From the NCBI RefSeq assembly GCF_002563675.1, contig NZ_PDJC01000001.1, positions 1,364,001 to 1,428,000 on the forward strand: 64,000 nucleotides of DNA, written 5' to 3'. This document shows positions 36,864 through 51,302 of the stretch, piece by piece. The position numbers and the translations under genes were made by a program. The notes beneath the pieces were generated by a model, which was given only the letters and a program-made list of their open reading frames with translations, was not told the origin of the DNA and did not search any database. How positions within the stretch are numbered: position 1 is the first letter of the stretch; each line of letters begins with the position of its first letter. This stretch comes from Propionicimonas paludicola (lineage in GTDB: Bacteria; Actinomycetota; Actinomycetes; Propionibacteriales; Propionibacteriaceae).

Positions 36864-36964
36864 GCTGACCGAGCCTCCGAACTGTGGAAGTGACAGATAA
36901 CCCGCTGGGGGAAGTCAGCGAGTACTCACCCTAACTCGGACCGAGGCGCTTCCCGGCCATCGAC

Positions 36965-37510
36965 TCACCCTGCATGTTTCGCGCTGAGCAGATCGGACAA
37001 TGCCGTCATCGTGCGCAGGTTCCGGGCAGTCCCGGTGGCCGGGGCGAGAGCGTCGATCAGACCGGCCGCAAGCCGGGACCGGGCCTGGCCGTCCGGGAAG
37101 ATCGCGTACAGATCGCAGCCACTCTCGGCCAGCGCGAACCGCTCGTCGCCAATGCGCAGCGCGGCCAAGCGGGCCACGGCCGGCTCTGGCACGGCCCGAT
37201 CGCAGCAGGCGATGACGGTCCGAGCTGGATCCCCTTCTGGGTAGGGCTGGCCGGCCAGCAGGGTGGCCAGCCGGGCACCGTCGCGGATCACGACGTCCAC
37301 GTCCAGCCCGAAGCGCTCCCGCAACAGCCCGGACAGCTGTGCGGCCACCTCGGGATCGCTGCCGGGAGCCTGGAACACCAGGTTCCCCGACTGCAGGTAG
37401 GTGGCCACCCCGGTCCAGCCGAGCGCGACCACGGCCTGGCGAAGCTCGGCCATCGCAACGCGGCGATGGCGGGCCAGGTTGATCCCGCGCAGGAGAGCCA
37501 GCCGAGCCAT
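36965..37510 (-). CDS. DUF1697 family protein
   Basis: This is a 181-residue soluble protein. It begins with the family signature ALLRGINLARHRRVAMAELRQ, then VATYLQSGNLVF, and has the conserved end TARNLRTMTALSDL. DUF1697 proteins are widespread in actinobacteria and have no established function. The ATG at 37510 lies 2 bases after the stop of the upstream membrane protein gene, so the two are co-transcribed. A longer reading frame extends upstream on the same strand but overlaps that gene and has no homology-like sequence, so I rejected the longer start. Confidence 0.9.
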   Translation of the reverse strand: MARLALLRGINLARHRRVAMAELRQAVVALGWTGVATYLQSGNLVFQAPGSDPEVAAQLSGLLRERFGLDVDVVIRDGARLATLLAGQPYPEGDPARTVIACCDRAVPEPAVARLAALRIGDERFALAESGCDLYAIFPDGQARSRLAAGLIDALAPATGTARNLRTMTALSDLLSAKHAG

Positions 37511-37512
37511 GT

Positions 37513-39036
37513 TCAGGCCCCGCTCGGCAGCCACAGCCGGTAGGGCCCGTCCTGGCCGGCGGCCCGCCACAGCGACGAGCCATCCAAGGCCTTGACCAGG
37601 GGAATCTCGCCCAGCGAGGTGTCCAGTACCACGCAGGTAGTCCCGGTGGGCACCAACTCCGGCGCCGTCCCCTCGAGGTAGGCATGCTGCAGCAGCGTGC
37701 GCTCGCGGCCGTAGTAGTCGGCCCGACCGTCGATCCACACCTTCACATCGGGACGCAGCAGGATGACCGGGCCGGCCAGACCGGCGTCGCTGTAGAGCCG
37801 ACAGCCGGACGGCAACTGGGCCACCAGGGACGCCTCGGCGGGCAGTGAGTGGTTCGCGCCGAGCAGCAGCGCCGCCGGTGTCAGCACGACTGCCGTCAGC
37901 CATAGCACGATCCGCCACAGCCGTCCGGTCGTGTACTCCCACCAGCGGGACGCGGCCGCGTGGGCCCAGCGGACACGAACCCGATCAACGAGGGCCGTCA
38001 CCCCGACGGCCAACACCGGCGCCAGAGTCAGCAGACCGATACCGAGGAATCGAACTGCGCTGAGCCCGAGCAGCGACGACGGGACCCCGATTACGGCCAA
38101 GGCCAGCAGACCACCGAAGGCCAGGTCACGCGGTCCCCGTAGCCAGCGGCGCAGCAGCCAGCCGACCACGGTGACGGCAGCCACCGCCGCGATCACGGCC
38201 ATAGCCACCAGCTCTGCCGGCATCCCCTGGGTGAACGGGGTCGACCACTCCAGGATCACTCCTTGGCAGGCCCGCTGGACCGCGGCCGTCCGCTCGAGCC
38301 CTGCGGCCAGTCCATATGGCGAGAGCAATGGTCCCAGCCCCCAGCCGACCAGGCCGGCCACGCTGAGTGCGGCCTTCACCGATCGCCTCAGCGGAGCGAA
38401 GAACCAGACGACCAGCCAGACCACGCCCATCCCGGGGCCGATCAGCAGGAAGGAGAGGTGCACCCAGTTGCCCAGCGTGGACAAGCCGAGAGCCAGGGCC
38501 AAGATCGCGGCTAGGTTCACCGGCCAGGCCAGACGGCCGGCCGGGCCGTCGGCCCAGGCAAGAGCGGCCCACACACCGAGCAGAATCAACAGCTGCACAG
38601 CCAGCGTGGCCCGCGGAGACAGCATGGCCAGCGTGGCGGAGAACACCGCCAGCAGTCCGGCCAGGGTGGGCAGTGGACGTCCGCCGAGCCGCAGAGCCAG
38701 TCTTTCGGCCAGCAGGAAGTAGCCGACCATGGTGGCCAGGGTGACCGCGAACAGCCCCCAGAACCCCGCAACCGAGTAGCCCGCGCCCAGCAGTGTGTCC
38801 CATAGCGGCGAGTTCTGGTACCAGTCCCCGCCCACCGGAGCCCAGCTCCAGCTGTCCGGACGTGCCAACGGCTGCCCCGACAGGTTCTCCAGCCCGGCCC
38901 GAACCTGCCAGTACGGGTCACGTTCTTTGAACCTCGCGGACCTGGCGATCGCAAAGCCCACCAACCAGAGGGTCACCAGGAGGCGATCCCAGCGCGGCGT
39001 GGCGATCCCCTGCAGGGCCTGGCGCACCCGACGCAT
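37513..39036 (-). CDS. Multi-pass membrane protein, GT-C glycosyltransferase-like
   Basis: This 507-residue protein has about 10-11 hydrophobic segments and a soluble C-terminal domain of about 100 residues outside the membrane. After the first helix comes an acidic loop, ERDPYWQVRAG, then PDSWSWAPVGGDWYQNSPLWD. This arrangement (D-x-x-W-x-x-R-x-G, then D-S-W-S) resembles the first extracellular loop of GT-C type glycosyltransferases that use polyprenyl-phosphate sugars, and of a family of uncharacterised membrane proteins related to them. Enzyme activity is not proven. AGGAGG 8 bases before the ATG fixes the start. A TAGAAT hexamer at 39064-39069 right after gltD could be its promoter. Confidence 0.7.
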   Translation of the reverse strand: MRRVRQALQGIATPRWDRLLVTLWLVGFAIARSARFKERDPYWQVRAGLENLSGQPLARPDSWSWAPVGGDWYQNSPLWDTLLGAGYSVAGFWGLFAVTLATMVGYFLLAERLALRLGGRPLPTLAGLLAVFSATLAMLSPRATLAVQLLILLGVWAALAWADGPAGRLAWPVNLAAILALALGLSTLGNWVHLSFLLIGPGMGVVWLVVWFFAPLRRSVKAALSVAGLVGWGLGPLLSPYGLAAGLERTAAVQRACQGVILEWSTPFTQGMPAELVAMAVIAAVAAVTVVGWLLRRWLRGPRDLAFGGLLALAVIGVPSSLLGLSAVRFLGIGLLTLAPVLAVGVTALVDRVRVRWAHAAASRWWEYTTGRLWRIVLWLTAVVLTPAALLLGANHSLPAEASLVAQLPSGCRLYSDAGLAGPVILLRPDVKVWIDGRADYYGRERTLLQHAYLEGTAPELVPTGTTCVVLDTSLGEIPLVKALDGSSLWRAAGQDGPYRLWLPSGA

Positions 39037-39072
39037 CGGCTTCCCTCCTTGGACGGCAGGCCGATTCTAGAG

Positions 39073-40534
39073 CTAAACCGCTAGTGGACGTTCGGTCGGC
39101 AGGATCGGCTTGGGCAGCCGGGACTCACGCTGGTTCAGGAAGGCGTCCACACCGTTCGCGCAGGAGCGCCCCTCGGCGATCGCCCACACGATCAGTGACT
39201 GGCCGCGTCCGGCGTCGCCGGCCACGAAGACCCGGTCGACGCTGGTGGCGTAGTTCTCGTCCCGAGCGATATTGCCGCGCGGGTCGAGTTCCACCCCCAG
39301 TTGCTCCACCACGCCGTCCCGCTGCGGACCGGTGAAGCCCATGGCCAGCAGGACCAGCTGGGCCGGCAGCTCGCGGGTGGTTCCCTCGACCGTCTCCAGA
39401 CGACCCTCGACGAAGCGCACCTCGTTGAGTTCCAGGCCGCTGACGTTGCCGGCCTCGTCGCCCAGGAAGCGCTGAGTGGACACCGAGTAGAGCCGCTCGC
39501 CGCCCTCCTCATGCGCAGAGGAGATCCGGTAGACCATCGGGTAGGTCGGCCACGGCTGTCCGGACGGCCGACCCTGCGGCGGTACCGGCATGATCTCCAG
39601 CTGGGTGACCGAGCGGGCTCCCTGCCGGATGGACGTGCCCAAGCAGTCGGCACCGGTGTCGCCACCGCCGATGATCACCACGTCCTTGCCGGTGGCCACG
39701 ATCTGGTCGGCCACCTCCTGGCCCACGGCGACCCGATTGGCCTGCGGCAGGAACTCCATGGCCTGGTGGATGCCGGCCAGTTCGCGGCCGGGCACCGGAA
39801 GATCACGGGCCACGGTCGAGCCGATGGCCAACACCACCGAGTCGAAACGCTCCAGCAGCTGCTCGCCGGTGATGTCGACGCCGATGTTCACGCCGGTCTT
39901 GAAGACCGTCCCCTCCAGCACCATCTGCTTCAGGCGCCGGTCGAGGACCTTCTTTTCCATCTTGAACTCGGGGATCCCGTAGCGCATCAGGCCACCGACG
40001 GCGTCGGCTCGCTCGTAGACGACCACGGTGTGGCCGGCCCGGGACAGCTGCTGGGCGGCGGCCAGTCCGGCCGGACCGGAGCCGATCACAGCCACGGTTT
40101 TGCCGGTGTGCCAGGCGGCCGGCTGAGCCACCACCCGACGGTCCCCCCAGGCGCGGTCGATGATCGAGACCTCGACGTTCTTGATGGTCACCGGCTCACG
40201 GTTGATCCCGACCACACAGGCGGTCTCACACGGGGCCGGGCAGAGCCGTCCGGTGAACTCGGGGAAGTTGTTGGTGGCGTGCAGCCGCTCCAACGCTCCA
40301 GCCCAGTCGTCGCGCCAGATCAGGTCGTTCCACTCCGGGATCAAGTTGCCCAGCGGGCAGCCGGAGTGACAGAACGGGATGCCACAGTCCATGCAGCGCC
40401 CGGCCTGTCGGCTGATGATCGGCAGCACGGCCGTCCCCGGGGTACCCGGGTAGACCTCGTTCCAGTCACCGACCCGCTCGTCGACCGGACGACGCTCGGC
40501 AACCTGCCTCGGCGTGGTGATGAATCCTCTGGGA

Positions 40535-40542
<8 letters not shown>
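39073..40542 (-). CDS. gltD: Glutamate synthase (NADPH) small subunit
   Basis: GltD takes electrons from NADPH through FAD and passes them through iron-sulfur clusters to GltB. It has 489 residues. The N-terminal cysteine-rich region ([20 protein letters not shown] and [15 protein letters not shown]) binds two [4Fe-4S] clusters. FAD- and NAD(P)-binding glycine motifs follow ([15 protein letters not shown] and [14 protein letters not shown]), and the last FAD motif is [13 protein letters not shown]. The start ATG overlaps the gltB stop by 8 bases, ensuring coupled synthesis. Confidence 0.98.
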
Positions 40543-45067
<4,525 letters not shown>

Positions 45068-45236
45068 ATGTGTTCTCCCATCTACGCCAAGCGTGGGGCT
45101 CGCGCCAGCCGGCCAGAGCCCAGTCGGCGATGCACGTTCGGACGGCGAGCCTACCTGAACGGGTGGCCGATGCCGCGATTGTCTACTAGGTGGCCGAGCC
45201 GCCCGCAGCCGATAGCCGCGGTCACAGACTACTCTC

Positions 45237-46163
45237 CTAGTCGGAGCCGGGTTTCTGGTCTGTCTCAGCGGCCGGTGGGGTGGCCTTAGCGGGCTCGGCC
45301 TCAGCCTCAGTGTCCACCAGGAGAGACGAATTCGTCTCGGAAAGTGGATCAACGTCGGTCTCCCGGCCCGGACGAAGCCGCACCAGCAGGACCAGCGCCA
45401 CGATCCCGGCCAGGCAGATCAGCAGAGCCACCGCGGCATTGAAGCGCAGCGGCCCGAAGATGTCGTAGGAGTAGTCGGTGCGCAGCGACTCGGTGAAGAT
45501 CCGTCCGAATCCGTACAGGGCCACGTAGAGAGCGAACACCTTGCCCCGACCCAGCCGGAACCTGCGGTCGGCCCAGAGCAGGACCCCGGCGACCAGCAGG
45601 TTCCACAGCGATTCATAGAGGAATGTCGGGTGGAAGGTGGAGTAGTTCTCCAGGCCGGGCACCCGATGCGCCGGATCGATCTCCAGGCCCCAGGGCAAGG
45701 TGGTGGGCAGGCCGTACAACTCCTGGTTGAACCAGTTGCCGAACCGGCCCAGCGCCTGGCCAACCGCGATCCCCGGGGCCAGCGCGTCGGCCAATGCCGT
45801 GAAGGACACCTTCTGCCGACGAGCCACCAGGAAGGCGGCCAGGGCGCCGAAGCCGATCGCGCCGTAAATGGCGATACCGCCCTCCCAGATCGCCCACCAA
45901 TGCTGGTCGGCGGTCGGGCCGAAGTAGTCCCCCAGATGCGTCATCACGTGATAGAAGCGCGCTCCGAGAATCCCCACCGGGATCGCCCAGAGCAGGATCG
46001 TCTCGAAGCTCTCGGTGGAGCCGCCCCGGGCCTGCCATCGGCGGGAGCCGATCGCCCAGGCCGCGGCGATGCCTGCCAACAGGCACAGCGCATAGATGTG
46101 GATCGTCACCGGACCCAGCTGGAAGTAGCTGATCGACGGGCTAGGAATGAACGCGATCACCAC
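45237..46163 (-). CDS. lgt: Prolipoprotein diacylglyceryl transferase
   Basis: Lgt attaches a diacylglyceryl group from phosphatidylglycerol to the cysteine of lipoprotein precursors in the membrane. The 308 residues contain about seven hydrophobic segments. Key motifs are present: the Lgt signature [13 protein letters not shown] (about residue 140), [11 protein letters not shown], and the earlier [10 protein letters not shown]. The last 45 residues form a Glu/Ala/Pro-rich disordered tail, common in actinobacterial Lgt. The GTG start at 46163 has GAGG 5 bases upstream. It follows trpA by 18 bases, the conserved trpA-lgt order of actinobacteria. Confidence 0.97.
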   Translation of the reverse strand: MVIAFIPSPSISYFQLGPVTIHIYALCLLAGIAAAWAIGSRRWQARGGSTESFETILLWAIPVGILGARFYHVMTHLGDYFGPTADQHWWAIWEGGIAIYGAIGFGALAAFLVARRQKVSFTALADALAPGIAVGQALGRFGNWFNQELYGLPTTLPWGLEIDPAHRVPGLENYSTFHPTFLYESLWNLLVAGVLLWADRRFRLGRGKVFALYVALYGFGRIFTESLRTDYSYDIFGPLRFNAAVALLICLAGIVALVLLVRLRPGRETDVDPLSETNSSLLVDTEAEAEPAKATPPAAETDQKPGSD

Positions 46164-46181
46164 GACAGCCTCACTTTCGGG

Positions 46182-47009
46182 TCAGGGACGTCGCCGCACT
46201 CCGGCGGTCAAGTCGGCCAGGACGGCGCGCAGCCCACTGAAGTCGTCGGGCCGTCCCGCCTTCTCGGCCGCGAGCAGCGGCTTGATGAAGGCCGAGCCCA
46301 CGATCACAGCGTCGGCATAGCCGACCACATCCGCGGCCTGGTCGCCGGTGGACACGCCGAGGCCCACCCCCACCGGAGTGCCCGGAGCCAGCTCCCGGAT
46401 CCGGGCCACCAGTTCGGGGGCCGCACTCGGGCTGGACGTCCGGGTGCCGGTCACGCCCATCACCGAGGTTGCGTAGACCCAGCCGCGGCAGGCGGCCACC
46501 GTGGAACGGATCCGCTCGTCGGTCGAAGACGGGGAGACCAGGAAGATCCGGTCCAGCTCATGGTTCTCCGACGCGGCCAGCCAGTCCTCGGCCTCGTCCG
46601 GGATCAGATCCGGGGTGATCAGGCCGGAGCCGCCGGCATTGGCCAGGTCGCGGGCGAAGGCGTCCGCACCGTAGCGATCGACCAGGTTCCAGTAGGTCAT
46701 CACCACCGCCGGCGTGCCGGTCTCCCGGACGGCTTCCACCGCGGCGAAGACATCGCTGGTGTGCACCCCGCGCTCCAGCGCCTTGGTGCCGGCCTGCTGG
46801 ATCACCGGGCCATCCATGATCGGGTCGGAGTAGGGCAAGCCGATCTCGACCAGATCCACTCCCGGGCCGTCGCCGCCGACCCCGCACAGCGCACGCAGCG
46901 CGTCCAACGAGCCGGCCACACTCGGATAGCCGACCGGAAGGTAGCCGACCAGCGCTCCCCTGCCCTCAGCTGACGCGGCGCTGAAGGCCGCGCTCGAACT
47001 CAGCGTCAT
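46182..47009 (-). CDS. trpA: Tryptophan synthase alpha subunit
   Basis: TrpA cleaves indole-3-glycerol phosphate and sends indole through a tunnel to TrpB. The 275-residue TIM barrel has [11 protein letters not shown], the catalytic Glu in [20 protein letters not shown] with the second catalytic Asp following, and the phosphate-binding [11 protein letters not shown]. The start overlaps the trpB stop by 4 bases. Confidence 0.97.
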   Translation of the reverse strand: MTLSSSAAFSAASAEGRGALVGYLPVGYPSVAGSLDALRALCGVGGDGPGVDLVEIGLPYSDPIMDGPVIQQAGTKALERGVHTSDVFAAVEAVRETGTPAVVMTYWNLVDRYGADAFARDLANAGGSGLITPDLIPDEAEDWLAASENHELDRIFLVSPSSTDERIRSTVAACRGWVYATSVMGVTGTRTSSPSAAPELVARIRELAPGTPVGVGLGVSTGDQAADVVGYADAVIVGSAFIKPLLAAEKAGRPDDFSGLRAVLADLTAGVRRRP

Positions 47010-48250
47010 GCCACGCCTCCGGTGTACAGATCGGGATGCCCAGGCAGACCGAAGTACGTGATCGCCGTATCCACGTCCTTGTCGCCCCGACCGGACAGGC
47101 AGGCCACGATCAGCGGCTCGGCGTGCGGTTGCTCAACGGCCAGCCGCTGGCCCAGCCGGATCACTCCGGCCAGGGCATGCGCGGACTCGATGGCCGGCAT
47201 GATCCCCTCGGTGCGGCACAGCAGCTGGAAGGCCGCCATGGCTTCGGTGTCGGTGACCGCCTCGTAGTGTGCTCGTCCGGTGGCGGCCAGCCACGCGTGT
47301 TCGGGGCCGACGCCCGGGTAGTCCAGGCCGGCCGAGATCGAGTGCGACTCCATGGTCTGGCCGTCGGCGTCCTGAAGGATGTAGGTCCGCATCCCGTGCA
47401 GTACGCCGATCGATCCGCCCTGGATGGAGGCGGCATGCCGTCCGGTCTCCACGCCGTCGCCGCCGGCCTCGAAGCCGTACAGGGCCACCTCGGGCTCGTC
47501 GATGAAGTCGGCGAAGGTGCCGATGGCGTTCGATCCGCCGCCCACGCAGGCGGCCACCGCATCCGGCAGCCGGTCGAAGCGCTCGCGCACCTGGGCCTTG
47601 ATCTCGGTGCTGATCACCCGCTGGAACTCGCGGACCATCTTCGGGAAGGGGTGCGGGCCGCCGACGGTCCCGATCAGGTAATGGGTGTTGTCGACCGAGG
47701 CCACCCAGTCACGCATGGCCTCGTTCATGGCGTCCTTCAGGGTCTGGCTGCCGGACTCGACGGCCACCACCTCGGCGCCCAGTAGCTGCATCCGCGCCAC
47801 GTTGAGGGCCTGCCGGTCGGTGTCGACCCGGCCCATGTAGACCCGGCACTCCATGCCGAGCAGCGCGGCCGCGGTGGCGGTCGCCACACCGTGCTGGCCG
47901 GCACCGGTCTCGGCGATCACCCGGGTCTTGCCCATTCGCCGGGTCAGCAATGCCTGGCCGAGCACGTTGTTGATCTTGTGCGAGCCGGTGTGGTTGAGAT
48001 CCTCCCGCTTGAGGAAGATCCGAGCCCGGCCGCAATGCTGGGCGAACTTCGGCACCTCGGTGAGCGGGGTCGGACGTCCGGAGTAGTTGCGGCGCAACTC
48101 ATCCAACTCCTGCCAGAACGCCGGCTCCAGCGACGCCCGATCGAACTCGGCCTCCAACTGGTTCAGCGCGGCGATCAGCGCTTCAGGCACATAGCGACCG
48201 CCGAAGGCGTCGAAGTGCCCGGCCTGATCCGGCAGGGAAATGTGGTTCAT
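47006..48250 (-). CDS. trpB: Tryptophan synthase beta subunit
   Basis: TrpB is the PLP enzyme that joins indole and serine to make tryptophan. It has 414 residues from the ATG at 48250. An in-frame GTG 12 bases earlier is also possible, but the family start [11 protein letters not shown] fits either. The PLP lysine lies in [14 protein letters not shown], the phosphate-binding GGGSNAIG loop in [14 protein letters not shown], and the substrate-gating [13 protein letters not shown] is intact. It lies 31 bases after trpC. Confidence 0.97.
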   Translation of the reverse strand: MNHISLPDQAGHFDAFGGRYVPEALIAALNQLEAEFDRASLEPAFWQELDELRRNYSGRPTPLTEVPKFAQHCGRARIFLKREDLNHTGSHKINNVLGQALLTRRMGKTRVIAETGAGQHGVATATAAALLGMECRVYMGRVDTDRQALNVARMQLLGAEVVAVESGSQTLKDAMNEAMRDWVASVDNTHYLIGTVGGPHPFPKMVREFQRVISTEIKAQVRERFDRLPDAVAACVGGGSNAIGTFADFIDEPEVALYGFEAGGDGVETGRHAASIQGGSIGVLHGMRTYILQDADGQTMESHSISAGLDYPGVGPEHAWLAATGRAHYEAVTDTEAMAAFQLLCRTEGIMPAIESAHALAGVIRLGQRLAVEQPHAEPLIVACLSGRGDKDVDTAITYFGLPGHPDLYTGGVA

Positions 48251-48281
48251 TCGCCTATTCACTCACAGTTGGACCCGGAGG

Positions 48282-49058
48282 TCACGCCAGCGACCGCAGT
48301 GCGGCCACTGTTGCCGCCGGGTCGCCGTCGCGCACCAGCAGTTCTCCGACCAGAACGGCGTCGGCTCCGGCCTCGCGCATCCGGCGGGCGTCGTCCAGAC
48401 TCAGGATGCCGGACTCGGCCACCCGGATGGCGTCACCGTCGATCAGCGAGGCCATCTGCTCGAAGTTGGCCAGGTCGACGTCCAGGGTCTTCAGATTGCG
48501 GTTGTTGATCCCGAGCAGCTCGGCGCCGGCGTCCCGGGCCTGGCGTACCTCGTCGGGGGTGTGCGCCTCGACCAGGCAGGTCAGGCCGAGGCGGTGCCCC
48601 AGCGCCAGGTAGTCGGCCAGTTGGGACGGGGTCAGCGCAGCCACGATCAGCAGGGCCAGGTCGGCACCGGCGGCCGCTCCCTCCCACAGCTGGTACTCGG
48701 TGACCACGAAGTCCTTGCGCAGCAGCGGGACGCTCACCGCGGCCCGGACCGCACTCAGGTCGGCCAGACTGCCGCGGAACCGTCGGGCTTCGGTCAGCAC
48801 GGAGATCGCCGCCGCCCCGCCGTCCTGATAGGCCTGAGCCAGGCTGGCCGGGTCATCGATCGTAGCCAGGTGGCCCTTGCTCGGGCTGGCCCGCTTGACC
48901 TCGGCGATCACTGACAATCCGGAGGCGCGCAACGCCGGCTTGGGATCACGCGGACGCCACCCAGCAACTGTCTCTTGCAGCGATTCCAGGGAACGCGCGG
49001 CCTGCCGGGCTTCGAGATCCGCCACGACTCCGGCGATGATCTCGTCCAGCACCGTCAT
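48282..49058 (-). CDS. trpC: Indole-3-glycerol phosphate synthase
   Basis: TrpC closes the indole ring from CdRP with loss of CO2 and water. It has 258 residues, a single-domain TIM barrel. Motifs include VIAEVKRASPSKGHL, LRKDFVVTEYQLWEG (with the catalytic Lys) and the C-terminal AVLVGELLVR. It begins one base after the stop of the small membrane protein gene, so translation is coupled. Confidence 0.97.
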   Translation of the reverse strand: MTVLDEIIAGVVADLEARQAARSLESLQETVAGWRPRDPKPALRASGLSVIAEVKRASPSKGHLATIDDPASLAQAYQDGGAAAISVLTEARRFRGSLADLSAVRAAVSVPLLRKDFVVTEYQLWEGAAAGADLALLIVAALTPSQLADYLALGHRLGLTCLVEAHTPDEVRQARDAGAELLGINNRNLKTLDVDLANFEQMASLIDGDAIRVAESGILSLDDARRMREAGADAVLVGELLVRDGDPAATVAALRSLA

Positions 49059-49059
49059 G

Positions 49060-49290
49060 TCAGTCCTGCCTGTAGTCCATTCGTCGCACCACCGACGGCG
49101 CCACCACGGCGAGGACCAAGGTCACGCAGGCCAGCCACAGCAACGTCCAGTTCGGACCGGTGAAGGCGGAGACCGCGGCCAAGCCCAGACCCAGAATCAC
49201 CAAGATGGTTCCGACCCGGAAGGCCAGCAGCGACTCCGACGCAGGCAACTCGACCACCGATTCCTCGGTCTGGCTGGTGCCATCGATCAT
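49060..49290 (-). CDS. Small two-helix membrane protein of the trp locus
   Basis: This is a 76-residue protein with two hydrophobic segments (about 24-45 and 48-66) and a charged end, RRMDYRQD. It lies between trpE and trpC, where other actinobacteria encode one or two small membrane proteins (the Trp-associated family and HGxxPAAW proteins). I do not see the HGxxPAAW motif, so it is only a positional equivalent. A strong GGAAGGAG ribosome binding site lies before the ATG. Its stop is 1 base from the trpC start. Its function is unknown. Confidence 0.75.
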   Translation of the reverse strand: MIDGTSQTEESVVELPASESLLAFRVGTILVILGLGLAAVSAFTGPNWTLLWLACVTLVLAVVAPSVVRRMDYRQD

Positions 49291-49341
49291 CGACGCTCGC
49301 TCCTTCCGGCCTGGGTCGCCTGATTAGCTCCGCGAAGAACA

Positions 49342-50883
49342 TCATGGCTGCTCGGACGCCGAAAGGCCAGAGGTTCGGTTACCCAATCGTGACCAAATCG
49401 CGGCTTCGGCGATGGCCCCGAGGACGGCGGCGGCCTTGTTCACGCTCTCAGCGTCCTCCGCGGCCGGCCGAGAATCGGCCACCACCCCGGCTCCGGCCTG
49501 CACGTAGCCGATCCCGTCCCGAATCACCGCGGTCCGGATCGCGATCGCTGTGTCGGAGTCGCCGGCGAAGTCGAAGTAGCCGACCACTCCGCCGTACAGG
49601 CCGCGCCGGGATACCTCCAGCCGATCGATGATCTCCATGGCCCGCACCTTCGGCGCCCCCGACAACGTGCCGGCCGGGAAGCAGCTCAAGGTGGCGTCCA
49701 GTGCCGTGCGGCCGGCGGACAGGCGTCCGGTGACGGCGGCCTCCAGATGCATGACGTGGCTGTAGCGGCGCACCTTCATGAACTCCACCACGGCGACCGT
49801 TCCCGGATCGCAGACCCGGCCCAGGTCGTTGCGGCCGAGGTCGACGAGCATCAGGTGCTCGGCCGCCTCCTTGGGATCAGCCAGCAGCTCGGCCTCCAGG
49901 GCAACGTCGGCCTCGGCACCGGCCCCGCGCGGACGGGTGCCGGCGATCGGATGGGTGGTCGCTCGTCCCTCGCTGACCTGGACCAGCGCTTCCGGGCTGG
50001 AGCCCACGACGGCGAACCCGTCCAGCCGCAACAGGTACAGATAGGGGCTGGGGTTGTTGCGGCGTAGCACCCGGTAGACATCCAAGGCGTCGGACGGGCA
50101 GTCCACCTCGAACCGCTGGCTGACCACGATCTGGAAGGCCTCGCCGGCCCGGATCTCCTCGATGGCGTCCGCCACTGCCTGCTGGTACTCCTCTGGCTGG
50201 CGCTGGCGCCGCACAGTGGGCAGGTCGCCGTGGCCCCGGACCGCGACCAGCGGCATGACCGGCGCCAGCAGAGCCTCGGCCATGGCCTCCACCCGGCGGC
50301 AGGCGTCGGCATAGGCCTCGGCGATCCGCTCGTCCGAGCCGTCGAAGTTGATGGCATTGGCGATCAGCCACAACTCGCCACTGTGATGGTCGAGGACGGC
50401 CACATCCGAGGCCAGCATCATCACCAGTTCGGGCAGGTCCAGATCGTCCGGGTTCTGATCGGGCAGCCGCTCCAGCCGACGGACCACGTCGTAGCCGAGG
50501 TAGCCGACCATCCCCGACACCAGCGGCGGCAGCCCCGGCATCCGCGGGGTGTGCAGCAGCTCCAGGGTCTTGGCCAGCACCTGCAGCGGGTCACCGCCGG
50601 TGGGCAGGCCGCTGATCGGACGCCCGTCCCAGCGCCACTCGGCCTGGCCGTCTTGCTCGATCAGGGTGGCGGCCGAGCGAACTCCGATGAAGGAGTAGCG
50701 CGACCAGACCCCACCCTCGGCAGACTCGAGCAGGAAGGTGTTCGGCCGGTCCCCGCACAGCTGGTGGTACAGCCCCACCGGGGTGAAATCGTCCCCGAGC
50801 AACCGGGCATGCACGCTGACCACCCGGTGCTGGGCACCGAGGGTGAGGAACTCGGGAAGCTCCGGAGTGATGTTCAGGCTCAC
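49342..50883 (-). CDS. trpE: Anthranilate synthase component I
   Basis: TrpE converts chorismate to anthranilate with ammonia supplied by the TrpG glutaminase, which is not in this window. It has 513 residues. The tryptophan-binding feedback site LLES is present at about residue 50 ([11 protein letters not shown]). The catalytic core has [32 protein letters not shown] and the C-terminal [16 protein letters not shown]. The GTG at 50883 is preferred because GGAG lies 5 bases upstream and it overlaps the hisI stop (GTGA); a TTG 4 codons earlier is less likely. Confidence 0.96.
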   Translation of the reverse strand: MSLNITPELPEFLTLGAQHRVVSVHARLLGDDFTPVGLYHQLCGDRPNTFLLESAEGGVWSRYSFIGVRSAATLIEQDGQAEWRWDGRPISGLPTGGDPLQVLAKTLELLHTPRMPGLPPLVSGMVGYLGYDVVRRLERLPDQNPDDLDLPELVMMLASDVAVLDHHSGELWLIANAINFDGSDERIAEAYADACRRVEAMAEALLAPVMPLVAVRGHGDLPTVRRQRQPEEYQQAVADAIEEIRAGEAFQIVVSQRFEVDCPSDALDVYRVLRRNNPSPYLYLLRLDGFAVVGSSPEALVQVSEGRATTHPIAGTRPRGAGAEADVALEAELLADPKEAAEHLMLVDLGRNDLGRVCDPGTVAVVEFMKVRRYSHVMHLEAAVTGRLSAGRTALDATLSCFPAGTLSGAPKVRAMEIIDRLEVSRRGLYGGVVGYFDFAGDSDTAIAIRTAVIRDGIGYVQAGAGVVADSRPAAEDAESVNKAAAVLGAIAEAAIWSRLGNRTSGLSASEQP

Positions 50884-51233
50884 CGCTGCTCCCAAATCAG
50901 ATCGGCATCGAAACAGGTAGTGGTTCCGGTGTGGCAGGCCGCACCGGTCTGGTCGACCTTGAGCAGGATGGTGTCGCCATCGCAGTCCAGGCGTACCTCG
51001 CGGACGGCCTGGCGGTGACCGCTGGTCTCACCCTTGACCCAGTAGGACTGCCGGCTGCGGGACCAGTAGGTGGCCTGACCGCTGTCCAGCGTCCGGCGCA
51101 ACGCCTCGTCGTCCATCCAGGCCAGCATCAACACCGCATCGGTGGTGGCTTCCTGGACAATCACGGGCACCAGGCCGTCGGCAGTGCGCTTCAGTCTGGC
51201 CGCCAGCATGGGATCAAGATCGGCTGTGGTCAC
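50880..51233 (-). CDS. hisI: Phosphoribosyl-AMP cyclohydrolase
   Basis: HisI opens the purine ring of phosphoribosyl-AMP, the third step of histidine synthesis. It has 117 residues. The metal- and substrate-binding motifs are visible: [34 protein letters not shown], and the cysteines in [11 protein letters not shown] and [10 protein letters not shown]. No HisE domain is fused. It is the first gene of the hisI-trpE-trpCBA-lgt unit, far from the other his genes. A CACAAT hexamer 6 bases before the GTG start might be a weak -10 of a leaderless promoter. Confidence 0.95.
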   Translation of the reverse strand: MTTADLDPMLAARLKRTADGLVPVIVQEATTDAVLMLAWMDDEALRRTLDSGQATYWSRSRQSYWVKGETSGHRQAVREVRLDCDGDTILLKVDQTGAACHTGTTTCFDADLIWEQR

Positions 51234-51302
51234 CGCCTCATTGTGACAGGGCAGGTCCGGTCCCCCATGACCCGGGACGAAGCCCGGACGCTCAGGGACG
51301 AC

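Noticed and set aside
36864-36964. Gap upstream of dnaE scanned for promoter, LexA box, tRNA or small RNA
   Set aside because: Only an isolated TTATCT hexamer was seen, with no -35 at proper spacing; no tRNA shape.
45068-45236. 169-base gap between lgt and gltB
   Set aside because: A TAGGCT hexamer is present but no -35 fits, and no riboswitch or tRNA structure can be supported.
45068-45352. 95-codon upstream extension of gltB
   Set aside because: It is Arg/Pro-rich, overlaps lgt, and lies before the GGGAGA that marks the ATG at 45067. The catalytic Cys at position 24 also fits the shorter start.
51250-51300. Hairpin-like CCGGG...CCCGG between the kinase gene and hisI
   Set aside because: The stem is 5 bases; I could not tell a terminator from chance in this G+C-rich gap, and no trp leader peptide with Trp codons is visible.
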